The notes beneath the pieces were generated by a model, which was given only the letters and a program-made list of their open reading frames with translations, ran no database searches and had not been told where the DNA came from. Shown one piece after another: positions 54,708 to 64,000 of a stretch of 64,000 nucleotides of DNA. Location of the stretch: contig NC_073693.1 of assembly GCF_029784155.1 (NCBI RefSeq), forward strand, positions 285,234,875 to 285,298,874, written 5' to 3'. Origin of the DNA: Uranotaenia lowii (Eukaryota; Arthropoda; Insecta; Diptera; Culicidae). A program made the position numbers and the translations under genes. How positions within the stretch are numbered: the first letter of the stretch is position 1; the number at the start of each line of letters is the position of its first letter.

Positions 54708-57700
54708 ATCTAAGTTCTAAGTTCTTAGTTCAATGTTCAATGCTCAGAGTCCAAAGTTCAAAGTTCAAATTTTAAAGTATAAAGTTCAAAGTTCAAAGTT
54801 CAAAGTTCAAAGTTATAAGTTGCAAGTTCTAAGTTCTAAGTTCTAAGTTCAAAGTTCAAAGTTCAAAGTGCAGTTTTCAATTCTGAATGAAAGTTTTCAA
54901 ATCCAAAATATAAATTCCATGTTCTGAGTTCTGCGTTCTGAACTCTGAGTTCCGAGTCAAAATTCGAATTCTGCATTTCAAGTTATCAGTTCTGAGGTCT
55001 ATGTTTAGAGCTCTGAGTTCTAGGTTCGTATTTCTGAGTTTTGAATTCCAAAATCTAAATCCTTTTTTTCTAAGTTCTGAATACTTAATTCTGAGTTCTG
55101 AACACTCAGCCTCGAGTTCTAATTGTTGAATTCTAGGTTCTGAGTTCTGAATTCTGTGTTCTAAGTGTTTATATCTGAGATCCAAGTTCTGTTCTGTTCA
55201 AAATTCTAAGCTCCGAGTGCTATTTGTTGAGTTCTAAGTTCCGACTTCTGAATTTCTGTTAAAAACAGACTGGTGTGGTCTGAATCTTAAATTCTGACTC
55301 GTCAGTTCTGGAGTCTGAGTTCTTAGTGCATAGTTCTAAATGATGAGTTTGGAGTTCTGAATTGTGTGTTTCTAGTTCTGTATTTTTAATTCTGAGTTCT
55401 CAATAATGAATTCTTAATTATGATTTATAAGTTCTGAGTTCTGAATTCTGTGTTCCGAGTTCTGAGTTCTGGATTCTGTGTTCGAAGTGTTGAGTTCTGA
55501 GTACAAATTTCCTTTTCTGAGTTCCGAGTTCTGTATTCTAGGTTTTGAGTGCTGAGCTCAGAGTTCTTAGTTCTAAATTTAAGGATCTTAGTTCAAAGTT
55601 TGAGTTCTGAATTCTAAATTTTGAATTCTCAGCTCTCAAGATCTGCGTTCTGAATTCTGAATTCTAAGTTGGAATTCTATGTGCTCCATTCTGAGTACTG
55701 ATTTATAAGCTCTGAGTTCTGAAATCTAAAAGCTCTTAATTATGAGTTTTTAACTTCTTAATTTTAGTGTTCAAAGTTTTGAGCTACGAATTTTCAGTTC
55801 TGAAATGTAAATTCTAAGTTCTGAACTCTTATTGTTGAATTCTTAGTTCAATGTTCTAAGTTCTGAGTTCTAAATTCTGAGTTCCTAGTTCTCATTGTTG
55901 AATTCTGAGTTCAAAGCTCTGATTGTTGAGTTCTGAGTTCTAAATTCTGTGTTTAGAATTCAGAGTTCTGATTCATCAGTGCAGAAGCCGAATTGCTGTG
56001 ATAGTTTAACTATCATTCTCTCTAAATAAAAAAAAATGAATTCCCAAATATAAATTCCGTGTTCTGAGTTCTAATCTCTGAACTCTGATTTCCGAGTTGA
56101 AATCTTTTTCTTCTTTTTCTGAGTTCTGTGTTCAGCGCTCTGAGTTTTAAGTTCTTATTTCTGAGTTTTGAATTCCAAAATGAACATCCTTTTTTCTTTG
56201 TTTTGGATACTGAATTCTGAGTTCAGAGTTCTAAGCCTCGAGTTCTAATTGTTGAAATCAAAGTACTAAGTTCTGCGTTGTAAGTTTTGAGACCTGAATT
56301 CCAAGTTATGCTCTGTTCCAAAGTCTGAACTAGGAGTGCTATTTGTTGAGTTTTAATTCACAAGTTACAAGTTTGAGTTAAAATCAAAGTGGTGAATTCT
56401 GAATCCTGAATTCTAACTTATGAGTTCTAGAGTTTGATTTATCGGCTCTGATATTCTGAGAGCTAAGTTCTGAGTTCATAATTCTAAATGTTGAGTTTCG
56501 AGCTCTGAATTATGTGTTTCTAGTTTTGTATTTTAAGTTTTGAGTAATAAATTCAAAATTATGATTTATTAGTTTTGAGTTCTGGTATCTATATTTTAAC
56601 TTTTGAGTTCTGTATTCTGTGTTCTAAGTTTTGAGATCTGAGTTCCAATTTCTTTTTTCCGAGATCTGGATTCTGTTTTCTAGGTTCTGAATCCTTAGCT
56701 CAGAGTTCTTAGTTCTAAGTTTAAGAATCTCTGTTCCAAGAATGAGATCTGAATTATGAATTTTTAATTCTTAATTGTCAAGATCTGAGTTCTGAGCTCT
56801 GAATTCTGAATTCTAAGTTGGAATTCTAAGTTCTCCATTCTGAGTACTGATTTATCAGTTCTGAGTTCTGAAATCTAAAAATTAAATCCGAGCTCTTGAT
56901 TCTGAGTTTTTAACTCATTCATCTTAATTCAGTTTTCATTGTTTTGAGCTACGAATTATGATTTCTGAAACATAAATTCTTAGCTCTGAGCTCTTATTGT
57001 TGAGTTTTAAGTTCAATGTTCTAAGTTCTGAGTTCTGAATTCCGAGTTCTCATTGTTGAATTCTGAGTTCGGAGCTATGATTGTTGCGTTCTGAGTTCTA
57101 AATTCTGCGTTTAGAATTCAAAGTTCTAATTTATCAGTGCAGAGGACGAATGACTGTGATAGTTGAGCTATCATCCTCGCTAAATAAAAATAATTTAATT
57201 ATCAATAGAATTAGATTTATCAGTTCTTTGTTCTGAGTTTTGATTTCTGGGATGGACTTATTAGTTCTGAGCTCAAAGATCTAAGTTTCGAATTTTCAAT
57301 TCCAAAATTCCGTGTTCTGAGTTCTGAACAATGAGAACCGAGTTGAAATCCGAATTCTGTATTCTCATTTATTAGTTCTGAATTCTGCGTTCAGAACTCT
57401 GAGTTACAAGTTCTCATTTTTTGAGTTTTGATTTCCAAAATCTACATCCTATTTTTTTCTAAGTTTTGGATACTGAGTTCTGAGTTCTAAATTTTTAGCT
57501 TCGAGTTCTAATTGTTGAATTCTAAGTTCTGAATTCATAAGAGTGTGAACATGTATCTTTCAATTTTTTAGTTCAATAAAAAAAAATTCTGAGATCTGTG
57601 TTCTAAGTTTTGAAATCGCTGAATTCCAAGTTCTGTTCTGTTCCAAATTCTAAGCTCCGAGGTCTGTTTGTTGAGTTCTAAGTTCCGAATTGTGAGTTTG

Positions 57701-57846
57701 AGTTAAAAACGGAGTGGTGAGTATTGAATCCTGAATTCTGACTTATCAGTTCTGAATTCTAATTTATGAGTTCTTACATTCTTAGAGCTATATACTGAGA
57801 TCTTAATTCTTAATTATAAATGTTGAGTTTCGAGCTCTGAAATCTG
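54190..57846. repeat. 7-bp satellite (AAGTTCT/GAGTTCT) with higher-order structure
   Basis: A dense run of heptamers such as CTAAGTT, CTGAGTT and CAAAGTT, most regular at 54230-54880 and increasingly diverged afterwards. Larger landmarks recur: AATATAAATTCC near 54907 and 56049, and GTGCAGA-CGAAT-CTGTGATAGTT near 55978 and 57127. This implies a higher-order period of about 1.15 kb. Open frames here merely translate the heptamer. Confidence 0.92.
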
Positions 57847-57850
57847 TATA

Positions 57851-60523
57851 TGACCCATTCCACGCACCCCTCAACTGGATAACCAATTTTTATTTTTCAT
57901 TATCCAAAAATAAATTACATAGCGTTAGAAAGGTTAATTCTTGAGTGTCATTTTCCATTAAAAGATTTTCAGCTACCTTTTTTTAGAATTGAGTTTTTTA
58001 ACGTTGAAATTTAAAAATTTTAGTATGAAATTAAATTGATTTTTGCAAATATTCTTTGTTTATAACATAACTTTGTCAAAAATCTAGCTATGTCAAAAAA
58101 AATTACTGCAAAATGGTGGTAGAAAAGCCATCTTTTAAGCATGATATGAGATAAATAACAGTAACTGCAAGTTTACGCCCTAGAATCGTTGATAAAGGTA
58201 TCTATTTTTAAGCGTTGTGACGTCACGAAAATTCTACTGTTTTTAAATTTATGATTTACTGAAATTTCACATATTGTCGAAAATTGGAGGTCTCTTCAAA
58301 CTTTTTGAGTGGAATTTAATGCAATTTTTAGTTTGAAAATCGGTTTAGCAGATTGTGAGTTGCACCCGGGTAAAGAATGCGTTGTGACGTCACGAAAATT
58401 TATTTACTTTTTTTCGAAAACGTTCAAGACTTTTTACTTCAACACTATGATAGTATTTCTTCAATACAAGTTCAACACAACAATGTGCTTCAATAAACGA
58501 ATTCTATTATCAAGTTTTTAAAGAAACTATTGTTTTAAATTGCATTAACTTAGTTGTTTTTAAACATTTCTAATAAAACATATAAAACAGCGCTTAAAAA
58601 CGCTTGATTCAAGAATAAACAAACTATCAAACAAATGAAATCCTCATCGATTTTGTAAAAGAATATTTGTGAATCATAAAGCAGGTAGTTATCTGTGATT
58701 TGAATAAAAATCTTTCAAAAGATCTAATTCTTCATATACCCTATGTTAGAATGAAAAACACCGCTAGTATAGCTTTTATTTCTTTCTGGTATTATGTTCA
58801 AACAAAATAAGTTCCATGAAATAAATGTAATGAGATTCAAAAAATCCTTGAACATGGTAAACTTATTAGATTAACTTTTTTATCAAAAAATTCATAAGAT
58901 TTTCATAGAAAATTAATTAATAAAATTATTTTAATAGAAAACTGCTTTTATTGAAACTTCCATCTCAAAGAATGTCACTAGAAAATCCAAATCAAACCCC
59001 GTGTTCACATAAAATCTCACAAAAAAGACTTTGAACTGAATTACAAAATTAAATCAATTCAAATATGTACTAGCACAAGGTCTCATGCAAAATTTGGGTC
59101 AGATTATTCTAAGGGAAGGGGTTGCGCAACGCACCTGAAGTTTGTATGGAATTATGTAGATTTTGTTCGGCATGTTGAAAAAACCGTTTTTCGTCAATAA
59201 TTTAGGTCTTTATCAACCAATTATTTTTTTAATTTGAGATTTTTAAAGCTTTGATTATGACAATATTTCATCTGAGGAACGCGTTTCGATTAGAGTTATC
59301 ATAAAACAGCTATAACGTTCAAAACTAGCGTCGATTAACGATCATTCAGGTGTTTTTTGTATTTGACCCATCAGAAACTAATTTTTGAAACTCAAAAACC
59401 TTTTTAACTAAACCGTTGTCGAAATGGGATCTTGAGATAAACTATTTGTCATAATGAAAGTTTTGTGAATGACTATAATTAAAACAAATCAGCCGATAGG
59501 GCCTTCAGAAATTGGTGCATAACTTTGTTTTAATGTCCTTCCAAACCCAATCTCTCACGATTCCATACAAATTTTAGGCTCATTGTGCCCTCTATTTTCG
59601 TGGGACAATCCCCAAATTTGGCACTGGACTTTGTGTTAGGCCTAGGGTTTATTTAAGCTTGCAACTTAAAAGATTTTCATTAGATGGCAGATTTAAGCAC
59701 TCTAGTGTCGATTAACTATTTTTGAAAAAACGAAGGCTTTGAATTTATCATTTATTTTTCCTTTCTTTTGCAATTAAAGATTAAAAAGATTCAGAAACAC
59801 ATGTCAACGCTTTTACGGATAAATATTTCCTAGTTTTAATTTTGTCTCAAATAATATTCACATGATCGCAAAAAAAAACTTCGAATAAAATTGATGTGAG
59901 CAGTGTTGCAAACCTTATCTGCTTATATGGGCCTTTGAGATTTAATTCCTTTTAAGTTTTGGGAATAAATGGATCGATTTCATCACCAAATCACATTATT
60001 TATTAAGTTTTTAAGCATTTAAAGTAAATCAAGCATTCATTTTAAGATTATGCTTTGATTTATTTCATGTAGCTAACCATAAAATTTCGTGACGTCACAA
60101 CGCTTTGCAAAACCCTGCTTTAAAAAAATGGTGCGTTGTGACGTCACGAAACTGAATCGCTCTAAAATAAATTGAAATCAAAATTTGAAAAAATCAAAAA
60201 CAGCGGTTTGTTGGTTGTAATAAATCGATACTTTCCTGAAATTTTCATAAAATTTGATCAAATTGAAGAGCAGAAAATTGCGGCGTTGTAAAAAAAACTG
60301 AAAAGTGGGAAAAGAGGCGCGTTGTGACGTCACGATTCCTTTTGCTTATATTTTGTTAACTATTTATTCTATACAAATACTTTTGGTTTCAAATGGTAGA
60401 GAATTAAATTTTGACCTTATAATGTACAGTTTTTAACAATGTGCGATATGACCTGTAAAACTTACATACAATATACCAAAAAATTGTTTTGCAAACGTTG
60501 TGACGTCACGCTGGAATGGGTTA
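57851..60523. mobile_element. TIR element carrying six TGACGTCA palindromes
   Basis: Starts TGACCCATTCCACGC and ends with the inverse of TAACCCATTCCAGCG, with TATA on both sides (57847-57850, 60524-60527). 2,673 bp, inserted in the 7-bp satellite. No open frame over 70 codons. TGACGTCA, usually inside GTTGTGACGTCACG, occurs at 58218, 58385, 60090 (reverse flank), 60139, 60326 and 60501. The class is unknown. Confidence 0.75.
58212..60508. promoter_or_regulatory. CRE-like palindromes (TGACGTCA) x6
   Basis: TGACGTCA is the consensus full-site cyclic-AMP response element bound by CREB/ATF proteins. Six copies lie at 58218, 58385, 60090, 60139, 60326 and 60501, five of them in the same GTTGTGACGTCACG context. 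The last lies about 15 bp from the element terminus. They may equally be transposase-binding subterminal repeats. Confidence 0.5.
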
Positions 60524-60539
60524 TATATAGATCTGTATA

Positions 60540-61383
60540 TTTAGTTCTGAGTTCTAAGTAATGAACTCTAAGTTGTGATTTATAAGCTCTGATTTCTGGA
60601 TTCGGTGTTCTAAATGTTGAGTTCTGAGTTCCAATTTCATTTTGTCGAGTTCCGAGTTCCTTTTCTCTAGGTTAGTACTGAGTTCAGAGTTCTTAGTTTT
60701 AAGTTTGAGGATCTCAGTTCAAAGATTTAGATCTGAATTCTGAATTTTGATTTCCTATTACTCAAGATCTGAGTTCTGAATTCTGAGTTCTGAAATCTGA
60801 ATTTTAAGTTCTCAATTTTGAGTAAAGATTTATCAGTATTGAATTCTGGATTTTAAAAGTTTATAACTGAGCTCTTGAATCTGAGTTTTTAACTCCTTCA
60901 TCTAAATTCAGTGTTAAAAATTTTGAGCTACGAATTTTGAGTTTTGAAATCTAAATTCTGAGTTCTGAACTCTTCTTGTTGAGTTCTGAGTTCAAAGTTC
61001 TGAGTTCTGAGATAAAATACCGAATTCATAGTTCTAATTGTCGAGTTCTGAATTCTTAATTCGGAGCTCTGATTGGTGAGTTTTGAGTTCTAAATTCTGC
61101 GTTAAGAATTTAGAGTTCTGATTTATCAGTGCAGAGGACGAATTACTGTGATAGTTTAACTATATTGGATTAAACAGTCCTTAGTTCTGATTTTTTTTTT
61201 CTGCGCTTTGACTTTTTAGTTCTGAATTCAGAGAACGAAGTTCTGCATTTTCAATTACAAAATATAAATTCAGTATTCAGAGTTTTGAGTTCTAAGTTCT
61301 AAGCTATAAATGTTGTGTTCCAAATAGGCATGGTTAATGCCTAGTTCAGAGTTCCATTTTTTTTACGGAGTTCTGAGTTCTAC
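60540..61383. repeat. 7-bp satellite, distal part
   Basis: Continuation of the array at 54190-57846 beyond the TIR element, with the same heptamers and the same GTGCAGAGGACGAAT landmark near 61129. Confidence 0.9.
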
Positions 61384-61941
61384 GCGGCCCTCATTAGATG
61401 GGAACCTATAAACGAAAGAATAATCGTAGCCAGATTTAGAACACGAGTTAGAAACCTTACAATGGTCCAGTGTTATGCGCCAACTGACGTTGCCGACTTG
61501 CAGGAGAAAGAGCTCAACTGAACAGCGTGGTTGAGAGAATTCCGAAGGGTGACATTCAAATCCATTTGGGCGACTTCAACGCAAAAATTGGCTCCGACAA
61601 TCAGGACCTTGAGCGCATCATGGGGCGCCATGGCCTAAGACAGATGAGCGAAAACGGAGAGCTGTTTGTAGAATTTTGTGGCAACAACAACATGGTGATC
61701 GGTGGATCGCTCTTCCCCCATCGACCAGCACATAAGGTCACTTGGGTATCCCGAGATGGCCGAACCGAAAATCAAATTGACCACATCTGCATCAGCCGAA
61801 AATGGAGAAGGAGCCTTCTTGATGTCCGCAACAAGCGAAGCGCAGACATTGCATCTGACCATCACCTCGTCCTTGGCGAGATACGACTGAGAGTTGCGCT
61901 TGTCCAACGGCGCGAGGAGAAAGTCGGGTGTCGATACGACG
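61384..61941 (+). pseudogene. RTE-clade LINE, endonuclease part
   Basis: 5'-truncated where it meets the satellite. The first codons WEPINERIIVARFRTR and LTMVQCYAPTDVADLQEKE are followed by a small deletion. The main frame then has RIPKGDIQIHLGDFNAKIG (GDFN motif), ENQIDHICISRKWRRSL and ADIASDHHLVLGEIRL (SDHH block). This endonuclease nicks DNA for reverse transcription. It breaks at codons GCRYD, where a palindrome has inserted, and resumes at 63263 in frame. Confidence 0.92.
61937..61941. other. CGACG target-site duplication (left)
   Basis: Repeated at 63263-63267 directly beside the other terminus. Confidence 0.85.
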
Positions 61942-63262
61942 CACACAGGGGTAAATGAACCTAATAAGCGATCAAAATTATTTGCGGACAAACGGTAAAC
62001 GATAGACATTTGATGTCTTCGCAACATTTTTATATTTTTTGATGATCTATCAAATTCTTGAAAGAAAAAAGTGATTTTTTCATCTGGAAGGGAGATAAAC
62101 AAATTATTTCTTGAAATAATTAGTTTAGCGTCTTGATGTCCTCACAAAAGTTGTAGATCTTATTATTTTGAGCAACTTTGTTGAAGACATCATAAAGATC
62201 GCATGAAATTCAAAAAAGTTACGAGCATTTAAAAAATAACGAGAATTTTAACAAGTAATTTTGAGTTTTTATTTAATATCTTTTTAAGTACACGATTTAC
62301 AAACTTGGTATATTTGAGAAAGTTGTTCAAATTGTTAAAACACACAATTTTGTAGAACATTTTAAATACATATTTCAACTAAGAAAGGAGATATACTGCA
62401 AAATATCCAAAATAATGCCTTTTTTCAGTAAGTTATAACCTTAAGAGTTCGGACGAGTTCGGATAATTTTTTGAGTGGATTTTGTTGGTCAAGTTATTGG
62501 CTTTCCATTGATATATAAATTAAATATTAGTTTTGAATAGATTTTGTTCAAACAAGCAATCAAAAATGAGCTTTTTCCTCTAAAAACAGGAAAAATTGAG
62601 ATTTTTTTTCTTCGAATTTTAAGCGGAAAAAGCTCATTATTGATTGCTAGTTTGCAGAAAATCTATTCAAAACTAATGTTTAATTTATATATCAATGGAA
62701 AGCCAATAACTTGACCAACAAAATCCACTCAAAAAATTATCCGAACTCGTCCGAACTCTTAAGGTTATAACTTACTGAAAAAAGGCATTATTTTGGATAT
62801 TTTGCAGTATATCTCCTTTCTTAGTTGAAATATGTATTTAAAATGTTCTACAAAATTGTGTGTTTTAACAATTTGAACAACTTTCTCAAATATACCAAGT
62901 TTGTAAATCGTGTACTTAAAAAGATATTAAATAAAAACTCAAAATTACTTGTTAAAATTCTCGTTATTTTTTAAATGCTCGTAACTTTTTTGAATTTCAT
63001 GCGATCTTTATGATGTCTTCAACAAAGTTGCTCAAAATAATAAGATCTACAACTTTTGTGAGGACATCAAGACGCTAAACTAATTATTTAAAGAAATAAT
63101 TTTTTCATCTCCCTTCCAGGTAAAAAAAAACACTTTTTTCTTTTAAGAATTTGATAGATCATCAAAAAATATAAAAATGTTGCGAAGACATCAAATGTCT
63201 ATCGTTTACCGTTTGTCCGCAAATAATTTTGATCGCTTATTAGAATCATTTACCCCTGTGTG
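61942..63262. mobile_element. Palindromic TIR element, copy 2 (CACACAGGGG termini)
   Basis: 1,321 bp, almost entirely one inverted repeat with its centre near 62600. It begins CACACAGGGGTAAATGA and ends TCATTTACCCCTGTGTG. The perfect TSD CGACG fits the CGNCG preference of Transib. Internal GAGTTCGGACGAGTTCGG (near 62447) and its complement are shared with copy 1 at 2522-5960. It has no coding capacity. Such a near-perfect arm match suggests recent formation or conversion between the arms. Confidence 0.88.
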
Positions 63263-64000
63263 CGACGTCCGCCGGTTGGAGAATCCAGAGGTGAAAAGGG
63301 CATACGTTGAACAGCTAGAATCCCGAGCCTCGGAGCTGCCGACAGACGGAACAGTCGAAGAACAGTGGTGTGGAATCAAGAATGCCTTTATCACGACGAG
63401 CCATGGTACTCTCGGTAAAGTTTGTGGAAGAAGGAGTGAATGGATGTCGGATGAAACTTGGAGGATGGTCGATGATCGGAGAAAGGCGAAAGTCGGAATT
63501 GAGCAGGCATGTACCAGGTCAGCCAAAGCAGCCGCCCGCTTACGATATGCGGAGCTGGAAAAGGCAGTTAAACGAGCTTGTAGACGAGACAAGAGAGCCT
63601 GGACAAACTCCCTAGCCGAAGAGGGAGAAAGAGCCGCCGCCAATGGAATATCCGATTACTTTATGACATTTCTCGCCGCCTCAGTGGTGCAAGGACTAAT
63701 GCAAGAATGCCGCTAAAAGACCGAGCAGGTCAGTTATTGACCGATCGAACAGATCAGCTCAAACGATGGACTGAGCACTTCGAACAACTCTTCCGAGTCA
63801 CGAATAGCGATGGCCAACAGAAACTGCAGCTCGAAGCGCCAACAGTAAGTCGCATAAATGGCGTCAACTCGGAAGCGCCTTCGCTGGCTGAAATAGAAGC
63901 GGCAATCAAAAACATGAAATCCAACAAAGCACCTGGGATCGATTGCATCCCTGCTGAAATGCTGAAAGCCGACCCTGCCCTATCAGCACAAATGTTGCAC
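63263..64000 (+). pseudogene. RTE-clade LINE, linker and start of RT (runs off window)
   Basis: Continues the protein left at 61941: VRRLENPEVKRAYVEQL, EEQWCGIKNAFITTSHGTLG, a basic stretch KAVKRACRRDKRAWTNSL, a frameshift near 63650, then LKRWTEHFEQLFRVTN and NMKSNKAPGIDCIPAEMLKA, the first RT block. The rest lies beyond 64000. Fragments of the same family are at 31838 and 33101. Apart from the shift and the palindrome this copy is well preserved. Confidence 0.92.

Noticed and set aside
54877..55185. 102-codon frame on the minus strand with repeated ELR/NSE-like residues
   Set aside because: It is only the translation of the degenerate 7-bp satellite; a heptamer repeat without stops in one frame gives such frames by chance.
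54190..57846. CRISPR-like array
   Set aside because: Units are 7 bp, continuous, without spacers of even length; this is a eukaryotic satellite.

Overview
The window is repeat-rich, AT-rich animal DNA. It most likely comes from a mosquito (Culicidae). The evidence is the combination of an ITmD37E-type Tc1/mariner transposase, R1-, RTE- and Jockey-type LINEs, a Copia element primed from the anticodon arm of initiator tRNA-Met, Helitrons ending in CTAG, and a set of TA-flanked MITEs beginning TAGGGGA that I recognise from mosquito genomes. The species cannot be read from the sequence. A 500-base run of N (11293-11792) is a scaffold gap. I found no convincing host protein-coding gene. Nearly every coding-like stretch belongs to a transposable element and most are broken.

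Layout. 0.5-8.9 kb: a degenerate Jockey/CR1-group LINE on the + strand, split by a 3.4 kb palindromic TIR element (itself split by a Penelope-like insert carrying two SINE-like units) and by a TA-flanked MITE. 8.9-12.9 kb: unique-looking DNA and the gap. 12.9-25.5 kb: a foldback MITE with two tRNA-like cores, two non-autonomous Helitrons, a smaller tRNA-bearing foldback, a degenerate ~150 bp tandem array and another MITE. 27.9-31.7 kb: a minus-strand Copia element with 415 bp LTRs, 5 bp TSD, PBS and PPT. Its gag/integrase region is missing and a frame-preserving tandem-repeat ORF lies in its place. 31.8-33.9 kb: RTE fragments. 36.4-37.3 kb: a second foldback MITE with paired tRNA-like cores. 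39.0-49.7 kb: one minus-strand R1-clade LINE hit by at least four other elements, with an apparently perfect 2,566 bp tandem duplication of its middle. 49.9-51.0 kb: small foldbacks. 51.5-52.6 kb: a broken ITmD37E transposase. 54.2-61.4 kb: a 7-bp satellite with higher-order structure, split by a 2.7 kb TIR element that carries six TGACGTCA palindromes. 61.4-64.0 kb: an RTE LINE interrupted by a 1.3 kb palindrome of the same family as the one at 2.5 kb.

How the parts relate. The genes do not form a host pathway. The window is a layered record of insertions, and several target-site duplications can be read exactly: GTAAG for Copia, TTCTAATT, CCTGTGAT and ATGTATAT for three elements with 8 bp duplications, CGACG for the palindrome in RTE, and a 12 bp duplication for the Penelope-like insert. 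Reading the LINE frames across these sites gives the order of events. The most unusual features are the repeat ORF with periodic hairpins inside Copia, the 1.3-1.4 kb palindromic elements using CGNCG targets, the CRE-palindrome-rich element inside the 7-bp satellite, tRNA-like modules inside foldbacks, and the perfect tandem duplication.
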